A stretch of 64,000 nucleotides of DNA from Lachnospiraceae bacterium (GCA_017620255.1 JAFZQU010000019.1:124001-188000); one strand, 5' to 3'. Numbered from the stretch's first letter, positions 15,059 through 24,865 are shown. The notes: generated by a model from the letters alone, not told the origin. Numbers and translations: made by a program.

Positions 15059-17782
15059 TTAAGAGAGAGAGGCGAGTCTTTCTTTGACCTGTGAGAGCAT
15101 CTGCGTATATTTCTGCAGTTTCTCTTTCTCTTCCGCAACCTTGTTTTCAGGCGCCTTGCTTAAGAATCTCTCGTTGTTGAGCATGCCGTTTGCGCGCGCG
15201 ATCTCGCTCTCCAGACGCTTCTGCTCTTTCTCCAGTCTCTCACGTTCCTTCTCGATATCCACCAGATCCGAGAACGGGATATAGATCGTAGCATGCTCGA
15301 TCACAACGGATACCGCATCCTCTGCGATCCCGTCCGTGTCAGGCTTGACCGTTACATCCGAAGCGGCGGCAAGCGATGCGAAGAACAGTTTACCTTCCGT
15401 AAAAGCCGCTTCCACCTCAGGATCCGTCGTTACGACAAAGGCCTGTGCCTTTCTGCTCGGCGGCACGTTCATTTCATTCCGGACGTTGCGGATCATGCGG
15501 ACCGCTTCCTTGATGCGCTCGACTGATTTTTCTTCCTTCTTGTACGCACGGGCTTCCTGATAAACGGGCCACGAAGAGATCACGATGGATTCTTCCTTGT
15601 CCTGAACGGTTGTGAAGATCTCTTCCGTTACGAACGGCATGAACGGATGCAGGAGTTTCAGCGCATCGATCAGCACGGATCTTGCGGTATAGAGTGCCGC
15701 GTTCTTGCTTGCGGCGTCATCCGAATTATAGAGCCTCGGCTTCACCATCTCAATGTACCAGTCACAGAATTCATCCCAGATAAAATCATAGACCTTCTGT
15801 ACGGCGATCCCGAGCTCGTATTTTTCCATGTTGTCCGTTACGTCGCGGACCACATCATTGAGTTTGCTGAAGATCCACTTATCAACGGGCTCCAGGTGTA
15901 AGAGCGCATCCGCTTCATCCGGATCCGCATCACCCATGTTCATTAAGAGGAAGCGCGAAGCATTCCAGACCTTATTGGCAAAATTGCGGCTGTTCTCGAC
16001 TCTTTCATAGTAAAAACGCATGTCGTTGCCGGGCGCGTTTCCTGTCATGATCGTAAGACGCAGCGCATCGGCGCCGTACTGGTCGATCACTTCGAGCGGA
16101 TCGATGCCGTTGCCTAAGGACTTACTCATCTTACGTCCCTGCGAATCGCGGATCAGGCCGTGGATCAGCACCGTATGGAACGGGGAGCTGCCCATATGTT
16201 CAATGCCCGAAAATACCATACGTACAACCCAGAAAAAGATGATGTCATAGCCGGTGACCAGAACATCCGTCGGATAGAAATAATCCAGTTCTTCGGTCTT
16301 TTCCGGCCAGCCGAGTGTCGAAAACGGCCAGAGAGCGGAGGAAAACCAGGTGTCGAGCGTATCCTCATCCTGTGTAAAGTGAGTCCCGCCGCACTTCGGA
16401 CATGCCTTCGGTGCTTCTTTTCCCACAACGATCTCGCCGCAGTCATCACAGTAATAAGCCGGGATCCTGTGTCCCCACCAGAGCTGTCTGCTGATGCACC
16501 AGTCGCGGATGTTCTCAAGCCATCTCAAATACGTTTTGTCAAAAGACTCCGGTACGAACTGCAGCGTTCCGTGCGGATCTTCTTTGCCTGCGCGGTAGTT
16601 TTTCAAAACGTCGATCGCGGGCTTGGCCAGTTCTTCCATTGCCACGAACCACTGTTTCTTGGCCATGGGCTCGATCGTGCAATGGCAGCGGTCATGCGTG
16701 CCGACATTGTGCACATGCTCTTCGATCTTCACCAGAAGGCCCAGTGCATCCAGATCGGCGACCATGGCCTTTCTGGCATCGTAGCGGTCCATCCCTGCGT
16801 ATTTGCCGCCGACCTCGTTGATCGTGGCATCATCGTTCATGACGTTTACGATCTCAAGGTCATGGCGCTGCCCGACCTGAAAATCATTCGGGTCATGTGC
16901 GGGCGTGATCTTTACAACACCGGTCCCGAATTCTTTGTCGACATACGAATCCTCGACCATCGGGATCTCCTTGTTCATCAGCGGCAGGATCACGTTTTTG
17001 CCCTTTAACCATGTATAGCGCTCATCGGACGGATTTACTGCCAGCGCGGTATCACCAAGCATTGTCTCGGGTCTTGTCGTTGCAACGACCACATAATTCT
17101 TTTCATCCGGATCTTCGGGTTTCTTTCCGGCAAGCATTGCTTCCGCTTCCGGTGTGCCTGCGATCGGATAGCGGATGTGCCAGAAATGGCCGGTCTGCTC
17201 CTCGTATTCCACCTCGGCATCCGAGATCGTGGTCTGACAGGTCGGACACCAGTTGACGATCCGGTTGCCCTTATAGATATACCCCTTGTTGTAGAGGTCA
17301 ATGAATACTTTTTCAACGGCTGCGGAACACCCTTCATCCATCGTAAAGCGCTCTCTGTCCCAGTCGCAGGAGCTTCCCATCTTCTTCAGCTGGTTGACGA
17401 TGGTACGGCCGTATTCCTCTCTCCATTCCCAGGTCCGTTTCAGAAAACCTTCGCGGCCGAGTTCCTTCTTGTCGATGCCCTCTTCTTTCAGTGTATTGGT
17501 AACCCTTACCTCGGTTGAGATCGCCGCATGGTCGGTTCCCGGCATCCAGAGCGCATTGAATCCCTGCATCCTTTTGAAGCGGATCAGGATATCCTGCATC
17601 GTATTGTCAAACGCATGTCCCATATGCAGTTTCCCCGTGATGTTCGGGGGCGGCATCACGATCGTGAACGGCTTCTTGGAGCGGTCCACTTCCGCATGGA
17701 AATATTTCTTCTCCTCCCACTTTTTATACAGGCGATCCTCCAGTCCGTGCGGATCATAGGTTTTTGCGAGTTCTTTCGCCAT
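15059..17782 (-). CDS. valS: valyl-tRNA synthetase
   Basis: Charges tRNA-Val with valine. The 907-aa protein carries the class I signature PPPNITGKLHMGHA (44-57), a CP1 editing domain, four zinc-type cysteines in CDDCGE...CPKCGG, the second signature GRKMSKSLGNG, and the C-terminal coiled-coil arm seen in ValRS. AGGAGGAAAAATC precedes the ATG. The Cache-GGDEF gene ends 13 bp upstream on the same strand, so valS is probably the second gene of that transcript. No T-box leader, the usual Firmicutes control for valS, is present in front of it. Confidence 0.96.
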   Translation of the reverse strand: MAKELAKTYDPHGLEDRLYKKWEEKKYFHAEVDRSKKPFTIVMPPPNITGKLHMGHAFDNTMQDILIRFKRMQGFNALWMPGTDHAAISTEVRVTNTLKEEGIDKKELGREGFLKRTWEWREEYGRTIVNQLKKMGSSCDWDRERFTMDEGCSAAVEKVFIDLYNKGYIYKGNRIVNWCPTCQTTISDAEVEYEEQTGHFWHIRYPIAGTPEAEAMLAGKKPEDPDEKNYVVVATTRPETMLGDTALAVNPSDERYTWLKGKNVILPLMNKEIPMVEDSYVDKEFGTGVVKITPAHDPNDFQVGQRHDLEIVNVMNDDATINEVGGKYAGMDRYDARKAMVADLDALGLLVKIEEHVHNVGTHDRCHCTIEPMAKKQWFVAMEELAKPAIDVLKNYRAGKEDPHGTLQFVPESFDKTYLRWLENIRDWCISRQLWWGHRIPAYYCDDCGEIVVGKEAPKACPKCGGTHFTQDEDTLDTWFSSALWPFSTLGWPEKTEELDYFYPTDVLVTGYDIIFFWVVRMVFSGIEHMGSSPFHTVLIHGLIRDSQGRKMSKSLGNGIDPLEVIDQYGADALRLTIMTGNAPGNDMRFYYERVENSRNFANKVWNASRFLLMNMGDADPDEADALLHLEPVDKWIFSKLNDVVRDVTDNMEKYELGIAVQKVYDFIWDEFCDWYIEMVKPRLYNSDDAASKNAALYTARSVLIDALKLLHPFMPFVTEEIFTTVQDKEESIVISSWPVYQEARAYKKEEKSVERIKEAVRMIRNVRNEMNVPPSRKAQAFVVTTDPEVEAAFTEGKLFFASLAAASDVTVKPDTDGIAEDAVSVVIEHATIYIPFSDLVDIEKERERLEKEQKRLESEIARANGMLNNERFLSKAPENKVAEEKEKLQKYTQMLSQVKERLASLS

Positions 17783-17795
17783 CTGATTTTTCCTC

Positions 17796-19085
17796 CTAAA
17801 CCACTACTCTATTTCGTCCGTTTTCTTTACCTTCGTACAGTTTTGCATCAGCCGCATTGATCTGCTCGCTGATCGGGCGGTCCGCATACCCTTCCGCGAC
17901 GCCGAACGTCATGGTCACGTTATGCGCCTGCCCGTTGTATTCAACCTTCGTATCGCGGATCTTCTGCAGGATCTCACCCGCCTTCACGCCGGCCATCACA
18001 GCCGTGTGGTCCGCAAACGCGATCAGGAATTCCTCACCGCCCCAGCGGATCACGAATCCCTGCTTGGCCATGGAATCACTCAGCACCCTGGCAACGGTCT
18101 TTAAGACCTCGTCGCCGCACTCATGGCCGAAATTATCATTGAACTTCTTGAAGAAGTCGATATCGCCGATCGCAAGCGCGTAAGGCTTGCCGCTTCTCTG
18201 CAGCTCGTCCAGCCGCTTCTCGCCGCTGCGCCTGTTGAACAGTCCCGTCAGCGGATCGCGTTCGATCTGGCGCCTTAACGCCACCTGAACCTTGACCATG
18301 GCTTTGCCGAGTTCGCCGAGTTCATCCGTGCGCGTCATGACGATCGGATCCAGCGTCTTGTAGAAAAAGCCGTCCGCCAGTTCCTTCATGAAATCCATGA
18401 TGCGCTTCAGCACCAGCACGATCTTGCTGGTATATGCAACGATAAAGCCGCCCGTGATGAGCAGCGCGATGATCACGATCGCAAGGAACTTGTAGGTTCC
18501 GTTGTTGATGATACTGCGCAGTGTTTCCGCTTTTCTGGCAACGCCGATCATCCCGACACAGGTACTCCCGTCCGATGCGATGATCGGTTTGTAATAGGCA
18601 AAATACCTGGTCCCGCCGATCGACACATTGTCAAAGAATTTCGCTTCCTTCGTCATGTAAACGCTCTTCATGATCGTGTCGGACGCGCCCGTATTGATAT
18701 GACGGTCACCCGCCGCGTTCGTGATCGTCGTCAGCAGACGGTTATCGTAGAAGAACACCGAGATCTCGGCATTCGTGTTTGCCTTCATCGCATCGATCAG
18801 ATCGTAGTCGCCGCTGAGCATGGTCTCGCCCTTATAAAGGATCGTCTCCTCTTCCGAGACCATGACGTTAAAATCACCCGGATAGACTGCATCAAACGTG
18901 ACCAGCATAACATCCGCCACATTCTTTAAGTCGGAATGCACCGCTTCCGTCATGCTCTTTCTAAGCGTATAGGAACTGTAGATGGTCGTGACCAGCCCAA
19001 ACAAAAGCAGCGGTACCAAAGTCATGGTCAAAAAAGTTCCGTACAGACTCTGTTTCCCGCTGCGATTGATTTTTGTAAGTTTCAT
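17796..19085 (-). CDS. membrane-bound Cache-HAMP-GGDEF diguanylate cyclase
   Basis: A 429-aa protein: transmembrane helix 1 (about 15-38), an external single-Cache sensor domain (about 40-185), transmembrane helix 2 (about 192-215), a HAMP-like linker (about 216-270) and a GGDEF domain with the active motif GGEEF in RWGGEEFLIAF. It should make cyclic di-GMP from GTP in response to an external ligand, not predictable from sequence. A consensus promoter lies 45-75 bp upstream. It is followed by valS after 13 bp. Confidence 0.9.
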   Translation of the reverse strand: MKLTKINRSGKQSLYGTFLTMTLVPLLLFGLVTTIYSSYTLRKSMTEAVHSDLKNVADVMLVTFDAVYPGDFNVMVSEEETILYKGETMLSGDYDLIDAMKANTNAEISVFFYDNRLLTTITNAAGDRHINTGASDTIMKSVYMTKEAKFFDNVSIGGTRYFAYYKPIIASDGSTCVGMIGVARKAETLRSIINNGTYKFLAIVIIALLITGGFIVAYTSKIVLVLKRIMDFMKELADGFFYKTLDPIVMTRTDELGELGKAMVKVQVALRRQIERDPLTGLFNRRSGEKRLDELQRSGKPYALAIGDIDFFKKFNDNFGHECGDEVLKTVARVLSDSMAKQGFVIRWGGEEFLIAFADHTAVMAGVKAGEILQKIRDTKVEYNGQAHNVTMTFGVAEGYADRPISEQINAADAKLYEGKENGRNRVVV

Positions 19086-19129
19086 GGTAGCACTCCCGGC
19101 AAAATCACTGATAGATCACGTAACAATTC

Positions 19130-19158
19130 ATTATAGCAATTTTGCCCGCGGAATGCAA
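19130..19158 (-). promoter_or_regulatory. promoter of the Cache-GGDEF and valS transcript
   Basis: TTGCAT (19158-19153), 17 bp, TATAAT (19135-19130) on the minus strand. The leader is about 40 nt and has room for neither a T-box nor a cyclic di-GMP riboswitch. Confidence 0.75.
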
Positions 19159-19179
19159 TTTTGCGTTTCTTTTTTGTAT

Positions 19180-22100
19180 TCAGTTTTTCAGATCATTCCA
19201 CCACCAGAGGATCCCCTTGGGTCCGATGGTAAATGTGATCGTCTTTCTGCCGCAGAAATCACCGGTTCCGATGACGTCGACGGTGGCTTTGCCCTTGTCG
19301 GTATTGTTCTTATAACTCGTCTCATCAATGATATAAGTCACATCCGCCTGATCACTGACACCTTTCCATACAATGTCGGTATTCGTTAAAGTCACCCTTT
19401 TTCCGGTATATGTCTTCGGCTTGATCGTTGCGTTCAATTTAGCAATATTCTGCCTTGAGATCCGGTAAGTTCCCTCCGCATATCCGGTGTAATTGATCCC
19501 CTTCGCAGGGACTTTTACATAAACCACATCTTCCGTCGATAATCTATGTTCGTTTGTCAACAGTTCTCCGGTTTCATTCCCGAGACGGTATTCTGCATTC
19601 TTCAGATCATAATCCGTATTTGATTTTAGCGTCTTTCCTTCTTCATCCACCAGATTCAGAGTGGTCTTCCAGTTGCCGTTCTTATCTGCATAAACCACAT
19701 CATTGGCTACTACCTTCACACCGGCATCCTGCATATTTGCCGCAACGATCTTAAAGGTTGCCGTTTTTTCTCCGGTAAAGTTCTTCTTACCCGTCACTTT
19801 TACCGTGGGAACACTTCTAGGCTTTGTACCGTCGTTGACAGCTTTATTGTTTGTATAGGAAAGTGTATAGTCTACTCCTTCCTTCAAAGTTCTCCCGTTA
19901 AAAGTGACAGTCGGCTTAGGTTTGGTTGTTCCCTTGGCAAACGGATACTCCGTATGCGCAAGGGATACTTCGATGCTATGGTTTGTATCCGTAGTCATAT
20001 TATAAGGCGCGATATTATACGTCTTTATCACAGTTCCGGTGCACTGATGAATCCCTTTCAGAACCATGGTGGCTTTCCCGGCCTCTATATCGTTTTGGTA
20101 AGAGATCAGACAGCCGATCTTTTTCTGCGCTTCCGGAGTATTGTAATTGTATGCCTCTTCTGTGCAGCAGGGAATGTCTATCTTTCCCCTGTCGTATGTG
20201 ATCGATGTCACTGTCGGTGTTTTGGGTGTTCCGTCATAGATAAAAGTTTCCTTTGCGCAGGTAACTGCGGCCTTGGCAATGGGAATACCTGTAATATTAA
20301 AGGTCACCGTCCTTGTCCCGACATAAAGCTCCTTTCCGGTGATCGTTACAGTTCCGACACCAACCTCGGTATTTGCACCATATGTGACGGTATATTCCGT
20401 ATTCTCCGTTAATGGTGTTTTTCCGTTTTTTACAGACAGTTTGGGCGTGATCTGACCGCCTGTATACTGCGTCGCAGGAATGGCTGCTATTGTCAGCTTG
20501 CTGACCGGGATCTTTCCCGTTGCCGCAATATCAAACGGAATGATTTTCTGTCCTTTATAGTTTTTGATACCTGTAACCTTTGCGTAATATTTCCCTGCGG
20601 TCAACGGTGTCACTGCGTTTCCGGTGCAGGCTGCATTCTTATAGTATGCGACCGTAAAGTCCTTATTTGCTGCCAACTTCTTCCCGTTATAGGTCACGGC
20701 AGGCACCGGCTTATACGCTTTTTTGTCATAGGCTTTGGAAGCGATTTCGGATGCCGTTACATCCTCATCGCCGATATCTTTTTCAACGATCTGAAAGGTA
20801 TCTGTTTCTTTGCCGCTGTAATTGCCTTTTCCTGTAATGGTATATGTTGCATTGCTCCCGACATTTACGTTGTTTGTGAACTTAATGGTATAATCAATGT
20901 TCTGTTTTAACAGAGTGTTCTCATGATATACCAGCACATCCGGAACAATGGCCTTGCCCGTATAGGTCTGCTCGGGAACGGTTGCATGTGAAAACCCTGC
21001 CGATTCGATTATCGCAGGATCATCAAATACTCCATCATCGTTTTTATCTTCAAAAATGCGGATCGTTCCGTCATCGTTCTGTACAACCAAAACTGCGGAT
21101 TCTTCAGAATGAACGGTAGTTTTGATGTTATCCGATCGGATCTCAAGGCTTGACAGATCATCCCCCTTTACGATCAGGCCGTCATCTGTAATCTGCCCGA
21201 TCAGATTATCCGCATTATCCACAGAAAGGATCACATGGGAAGGAGCGTTGTCATTATCGTTATCGGATATGATCTCGATCATAATCTTCCCTTCCTCATT
21301 AGCTTCTACGGACACTTCCCCGTTTTGTTTGACTGTCGCTTCTCCTCCCTGCTCGGCGTTGACTTTGATCATCCGGTCATCCACACGGACCGTGTGATCG
21401 ATCATATTGCCAATGATCGTGTAATCATTGTTTTCCGGAATATATATTCTGTATTCATGATCATTCTGGTCGGTTGCTTCCGGAAGAACGGTTACAACAT
21501 CATCGTTAGTAATGTTTTCGGTAAGATCCGTGCCATCCACTTCTGCTTCGTTATCGCCCCACTTCAGTTCCCAGGCATCGTCATCACCGTCATACGAAAC
21601 AGATGCCGGCATATCTGCAGAAGGCGCGTAAGTGCCGGTTTTGTAATCAACAGGTCCTACAACAGACGGGTTGCCGCTTCCGCAGATCATATGCGCGTTT
21701 GCAGGTGTGATCTCCCACCCCGGTACCGTCCAGTTTCCTTCATCGTCAAAATAGATATTGCAAACGCTGTTGTTTCCGGTCTTATCCGGATTAGAACAGT
21801 CATAAGTCAGGATACAATGCGGATAAGTTGCATACAAAGATTCATTTGACGCTAATTCCCGATATCCGATCGCATTGATGGAATGTCCGAGAATATCATC
21901 ACCGTCGTTCCACCACAAGTCCACAACAGCAGGCTTTTTGGTGCTCTGTGCTGCTTTTGCAAGATTGGCGACTGCCGTAATTTGTTCTTTCTTTGTATAC
22001 CCGGCAAATGTGGATCTGACATTCTGATATTCGGGCAATAACTGCTGATAATGATAGAAATTGATAACCGATTCAGCTTTGCCTACAGAATCTTTCCCGT

Positions 22101-23421
22101 TGTTCTTAAACTGCTCGTCCGCTGCTTTTACATCGTTCAATTTGGCGATCTTGGATCCCAAAGCATAATCAGAAACTGCATCATTTTTGTCATTGACGCG
22201 GAGAGTGCTTGTGGACATACCATAACAGGAACCGCCCCACTCACTTCCCACTGTACCGGTTCCATCGATGTTGTAATTGTTTTCCATATCGGCTTTTGCC
22301 GTTGCGGGAAGATTTGAGAGCAGACGGTTATAGTCTGCCTTGGAAATGCAATATCCATTTGCAGGGTTCCCGTAATTGTCTTCTGTGTTGGAAAAGCCCC
22401 AGGTTTGCAGATTTGTGTTTTCGTCTTCTGAATGAGGTTGTGTGGATATTTGTTTTCGGACCGCAGTCTTTCCCGCATCTAATACAAATACATAAGAATC
22501 GTTTTCGGTTTCTTCGAGTTGTTCACCGTTTGTTTCATACACATACACGATTTCCACACCATCATCTGGAGATGAATATCCCGGCAAATATACCGGCACA
22601 TTGCTTTTATTGACGATTTTTCCATATCCATCCGCTACAAAATATTGCGCGACCGCATTGGGAAAAGGCACGGCATTACTCCCTATGATCAAGGCGCCGG
22701 AACAATCTCCATACAAACTCATAAATGTTTTTTTAACGCTTTCAGGGATGGTGATATTACCCTGATATATCCCGCGAACTGTGATGTGATCAAGTATTTC
22801 TATATGATCTCCAAGTGTTATTGTCCCAATGGCATTATTGGCCAACTCATGCTCAAACGTTACATGATCTATAATTCTGACCGTGTTTGGAACTGTTATA
22901 TTTTTAAAATAATTAGGGTTATCATACCTGCTATAGTCTCCCCATATATAAACCACATCATATCCATCTATCTGCGATGGAAACACTAAATCACCACTCA
23001 CTTCACCAACCAATGTTCCCATGGTGTCTGTGCGCAATCCTTTAATTTTCGCAACAATATTGCTTACCCCTTCTGTGTTCAGATTATCATCGTGATAATC
23101 GCCACGAAAAGATGATAAATACGTTAACTCATAACTCAATTCATATGTTGCGCTGGAATATGGCTTAACGAAACCGGTTTTCTTAACATATTTCTGCTGC
23201 TCGCTGTCCCATAATTCATCATCATGTTCTCCGGTTAATAATTCCGGCTTATTCTCACCATCTTCAATTAAATCAGCGTCGACATCTTTATCAAAAACTT
23301 CGGAATAGGGGATGGGGGACTCATTCGTTTCCACTTCTGATGCAGTCACTTTTACCATTTGAGTTTCAAATAGTAATGCAACAGGTAATATGATCGAAAT
23401 AATCTTTACCATCTTTCTCAT
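19180..23421 (-). CDS. large secreted protein: LRR-like, papain-like and seven C-terminal beta-repeat modules
   Basis: A 1413-aa protein with a signal peptide (about 1-28, cleavage near Val-Thr-Ala). Residues about 140-260 contain BspA-like leucine-rich elements (IPESVKK, VPNTVRI). Residues about 340-590 look like a papain-fold cysteine peptidase: GGSCYGMS (C399), GHSINAIGY (H513) and an Asp/Asn at 541-544. From about 835 to the end are seven modules of 70-90 aa with the pattern YTGK...DYT...GN..GTGNYSG...F.I, typical of surface stalks. No LPXTG or membrane anchor is seen. AAGGAG lies upstream of the ATG. Base composition is more AT-rich than the neighbours. The peptidase activity is inferred from motif order only. 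Confidence 0.75.
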   Translation of the reverse strand: MRKMVKIISIILPVALLFETQMVKVTASEVETNESPIPYSEVFDKDVDADLIEDGENKPELLTGEHDDELWDSEQQKYVKKTGFVKPYSSATYELSYELTYLSSFRGDYHDDNLNTEGVSNIVAKIKGLRTDTMGTLVGEVSGDLVFPSQIDGYDVVYIWGDYSRYDNPNYFKNITVPNTVRIIDHVTFEHELANNAIGTITLGDHIEILDHITVRGIYQGNITIPESVKKTFMSLYGDCSGALIIGSNAVPFPNAVAQYFVADGYGKIVNKSNVPVYLPGYSSPDDGVEIVYVYETNGEQLEETENDSYVFVLDAGKTAVRKQISTQPHSEDENTNLQTWGFSNTEDNYGNPANGYCISKADYNRLLSNLPATAKADMENNYNIDGTGTVGSEWGGSCYGMSTSTLRVNDKNDAVSDYALGSKIAKLNDVKAADEQFKNNGKDSVGKAESVINFYHYQQLLPEYQNVRSTFAGYTKKEQITAVANLAKAAQSTKKPAVVDLWWNDGDDILGHSINAIGYRELASNESLYATYPHCILTYDCSNPDKTGNNSVCNIYFDDEGNWTVPGWEITPANAHMICGSGNPSVVGPVDYKTGTYAPSADMPASVSYDGDDDAWELKWGDNEAEVDGTDLTENITNDDVVTVLPEATDQNDHEYRIYIPENNDYTIIGNMIDHTVRVDDRMIKVNAEQGGEATVKQNGEVSVEANEEGKIMIEIISDNDNDNAPSHVILSVDNADNLIGQITDDGLIVKGDDLSSLEIRSDNIKTTVHSEESAVLVVQNDDGTIRIFEDKNDDGVFDDPAIIESAGFSHATVPEQTYTGKAIVPDVLVYHENTLLKQNIDYTIKFTNNVNVGSNATYTITGKGNYSGKETDTFQIVEKDIGDEDVTASEIASKAYDKKAYKPVPAVTYNGKKLAANKDFTVAYYKNAACTGNAVTPLTAGKYYAKVTGIKNYKGQKIIPFDIAATGKIPVSKLTIAAIPATQYTGGQITPKLSVKNGKTPLTENTEYTVTYGANTEVGVGTVTITGKELYVGTRTVTFNITGIPIAKAAVTCAKETFIYDGTPKTPTVTSITYDRGKIDIPCCTEEAYNYNTPEAQKKIGCLISYQNDIEAGKATMVLKGIHQCTGTVIKTYNIAPYNMTTDTNHSIEVSLAHTEYPFAKGTTKPKPTVTFNGRTLKEGVDYTLSYTNNKAVNDGTKPRSVPTVKVTGKKNFTGEKTATFKIVAANMQDAGVKVVANDVVYADKNGNWKTTLNLVDEEGKTLKSNTDYDLKNAEYRLGNETGELLTNEHRLSTEDVVYVKVPAKGINYTGYAEGTYRISRQNIAKLNATIKPKTYTGKRVTLTNTDIVWKGVSDQADVTYIIDETSYKNNTDKGKATVDVIGTGDFCGRKTITFTIGPKGILWWWNDLKN

Positions 23422-23452
23422 AGTTTGTCTCCTTTATACAATCTTTCCAGAC

Positions 23453-23477
23453 AAAAAACGGGCATGGTGATCATCCC
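23453..23477 (-). terminator. terminator-like hairpin in the leader of the secreted-protein gene
   Basis: On the minus strand GGGATG (23477-23472) pairs with CATgCCC (23466-23460, one bulge), followed by G and TTTTTT (23458-23453). It lies about 32 bp before the start codon. Just upstream, ACAACC (23478-23483) pairs with GGTTGT (23488-23493), and a GCGGG (23500-23496) could pair instead with the CCCG of the terminator. This would fit an attenuator; no known riboswitch aptamer is recognised in the remaining leader. Confidence 0.55.
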
Positions 23478-23648
23478 ACAACCCGATGGTTGTTTCCCGC
23501 TATATCATTCAAACAAAACACAACTATACTGCTGTGCAAAATTGTGTCCGGTCTATTCATATCTGCCAAGTTCTGCCACTCAAATTCTCTTTCACCACAA
23601 TGGCCTTTTTCCAGGTTTCGGTAGCGTGTTGCTTGAAAGATCAACGCG

Positions 23649-23678
23649 ATTATCTCAATAGGCACTCTCTCCGGTCAA
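23649..23678 (-). promoter_or_regulatory. probable promoter of the secreted-protein gene, giving a leader of about 220 nt
   Basis: TTGACC (23678-23673), 18 bp, GATAAT (23654-23649) on the minus strand. The interval 23422-23819 has no convincing gene; it holds this promoter and leader and the divergent Rpn promoter. Confidence 0.55.
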
Positions 23679-23749
23679 CTATGTAATAATCATAACACAT
23701 ACAGTGATTTTTACAATCAAAAGCTTCTAACATTCATGAAGATATACTA

Positions 23750-23778
23750 TTCACATTATGAACACATTGTGTTATAAT
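23750..23778 (+). promoter_or_regulatory. promoter of the Rpn-family gene with a palindromic operator in the spacer
   Basis: TTCACA (23750-23755), 17 bp, TATAAT (23773-23778). The spacer holds a perfect 13-bp palindrome AACACATTGTGTT (23761-23773) that abuts the -10 and could be a repressor site. Confidence 0.65.
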
Positions 23779-23819
23779 CCGTTTGGGAGGGGACTTATCA
23801 ATTTACAAGGGGGTTACGA

Positions 23820-24773
23820 ATGGGCAGAAAAGATACAATCACAAAACAGTATCTCGCCAGGCCTGATATTTTTGCCGATGCATTCAACTATTATCTGTTC
23901 GGTGGCAGGCCGGTGATCCGTCCGGATGATTTGAATGAACAGGATCCCACGGAACTGACAGTTGTTCGCAGAGCCGAAAGACTTTTAACTGACCAGAAGA
24001 TGCGTGATGTCCTGAAGCTGTGCAACATCCGTCACAGTAAATACGCCACTTTCGTCCTGCTCGGTATCGAGAGCCAGGACAAGGCCAATTATGTCATGCC
24101 TGTCAGAGATATGCTCTATGATGCTTTAAACTATTCGTCTCAGGTTCAGAAAATCAAACGGCAACACATGGAAGCCGGAGACCTTAAGACCGGTGCTGAG
24201 TTTATGTCCGGATTTTCAAAGAGCGACACGTTGATCCCCGTGATAACGCTTTGCGTTTGCTTTGACAAAGAGAAGTGGGAGGCACCACGATCCCTTCATG
24301 AAATGTTTGGAGACATGGATCCGCAGATCAGACCATATATCAACGATTACAGTTTGCACCTTATCACACCCTGCGAGATCAATGATTATGGTAAGTTCTC
24401 TTCCGGTCTCGGGTTGGTACTTGAGTTTATTCTGAATTCGAATGACAAAAAGCAAATGTATAGTATAATAGAATCGAGAGAAGCCTATCAGAGTGTCGAT
24501 ACCGACACTGTTGATATCATCAATCTATACACAGATGCAGGGATTTCCAAAAAACAAGCGGAAGGAGGGCAAGTCAATATGTGTACAGCCATTCAGGAAC
24601 TGATCGAGGACGGACGTATCGAAGGACGGGCTGAGGGACTGGCTGAAGGTGAGAATATGATCATCAGCCTTTTGAAGTTGCTGGAACCCGGATCCAAAGA
24701 ATATGACAAAGCCCTGAACGGGTCCGCAGCCGATCGGAAGAAACTGTATAAGAAATACAAGATCATCGAATGA
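23820..24773 (+). CDS. Rpn-family PD-(D/E)XK nuclease / putative transposase-like protein
   Basis: A 317-aa protein of the recombination-promoting nuclease type common in Clostridia. The signature IESQ (83-86) followed by Met-Pro-Val-Arg-Asp-Met-x-Tyr-Asp is the core of this PD-(D/E)XK-like family. The tail (about 245-275) has the Gly-Arg-x-Glu-Gly repeats often seen in such proteins. Relatives act on DNA and promote recombination; whether this one is mobile is not known, and no terminal inverted repeats or target duplications are seen. GGGGG precedes the ATG, and a strong terminator follows. Confidence 0.75.
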   Translation: MGRKDTITKQYLARPDIFADAFNYYLFGGRPVIRPDDLNEQDPTELTVVRRAERLLTDQKMRDVLKLCNIRHSKYATFVLLGIESQDKANYVMPVRDMLYDALNYSSQVQKIKRQHMEAGDLKTGAEFMSGFSKSDTLIPVITLCVCFDKEKWEAPRSLHEMFGDMDPQIRPYINDYSLHLITPCEINDYGKFSSGLGLVLEFILNSNDKKQMYSIIESREAYQSVDTDTVDIINLYTDAGISKKQAEGGQVNMCTAIQELIEDGRIEGRAEGLAEGENMIISLLKLLEPGSKEYDKALNGSAADRKKLYKKYKIIE

Positions 24774-24811
24774 TGGATACTATTTCCGATCATCACTTTA
24801 TACGTAAGAAT

Positions 24812-24838
24812 AACGCAGCGTCATAACGACGCTGCGTT
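24812..24838. terminator. bidirectional terminator between the Rpn gene and clpB
   Basis: AACGCAGCGTC (24812-24822) and GACGCTGCGTT (24828-24838) form a perfect 11-bp stem with a 5-nt loop, followed by TTC on the plus strand. It lies between two convergent genes. Confidence 0.8.
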
Positions 24839-24865
24839 TCTCATTCCTCTGATATATTATATATC

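Noticed and set aside
16160..17008. 282-aa open frame opposite valS
   Set aside because: Antisense to highly conserved synthetase sequence; composition and lack of RBS mark it as a shadow.
23422..23645. cyclic di-GMP-I (GEMM) riboswitch
   Set aside because: I looked for the conserved GCACAGGGCAAACC and GACGCAAAGC segments in the leader and did not find them.
23471..23665. 64-aa open frame upstream of the secreted-protein gene
   Set aside because: It lies in the predicted leader, its ATG is at the -10, and no RBS or recognisable family is seen.
23820..24773. Complete insertion sequence around the Rpn-family gene
   Set aside because: No terminal inverted repeats or target-site duplications are visible; the gene has its own promoter and terminator.
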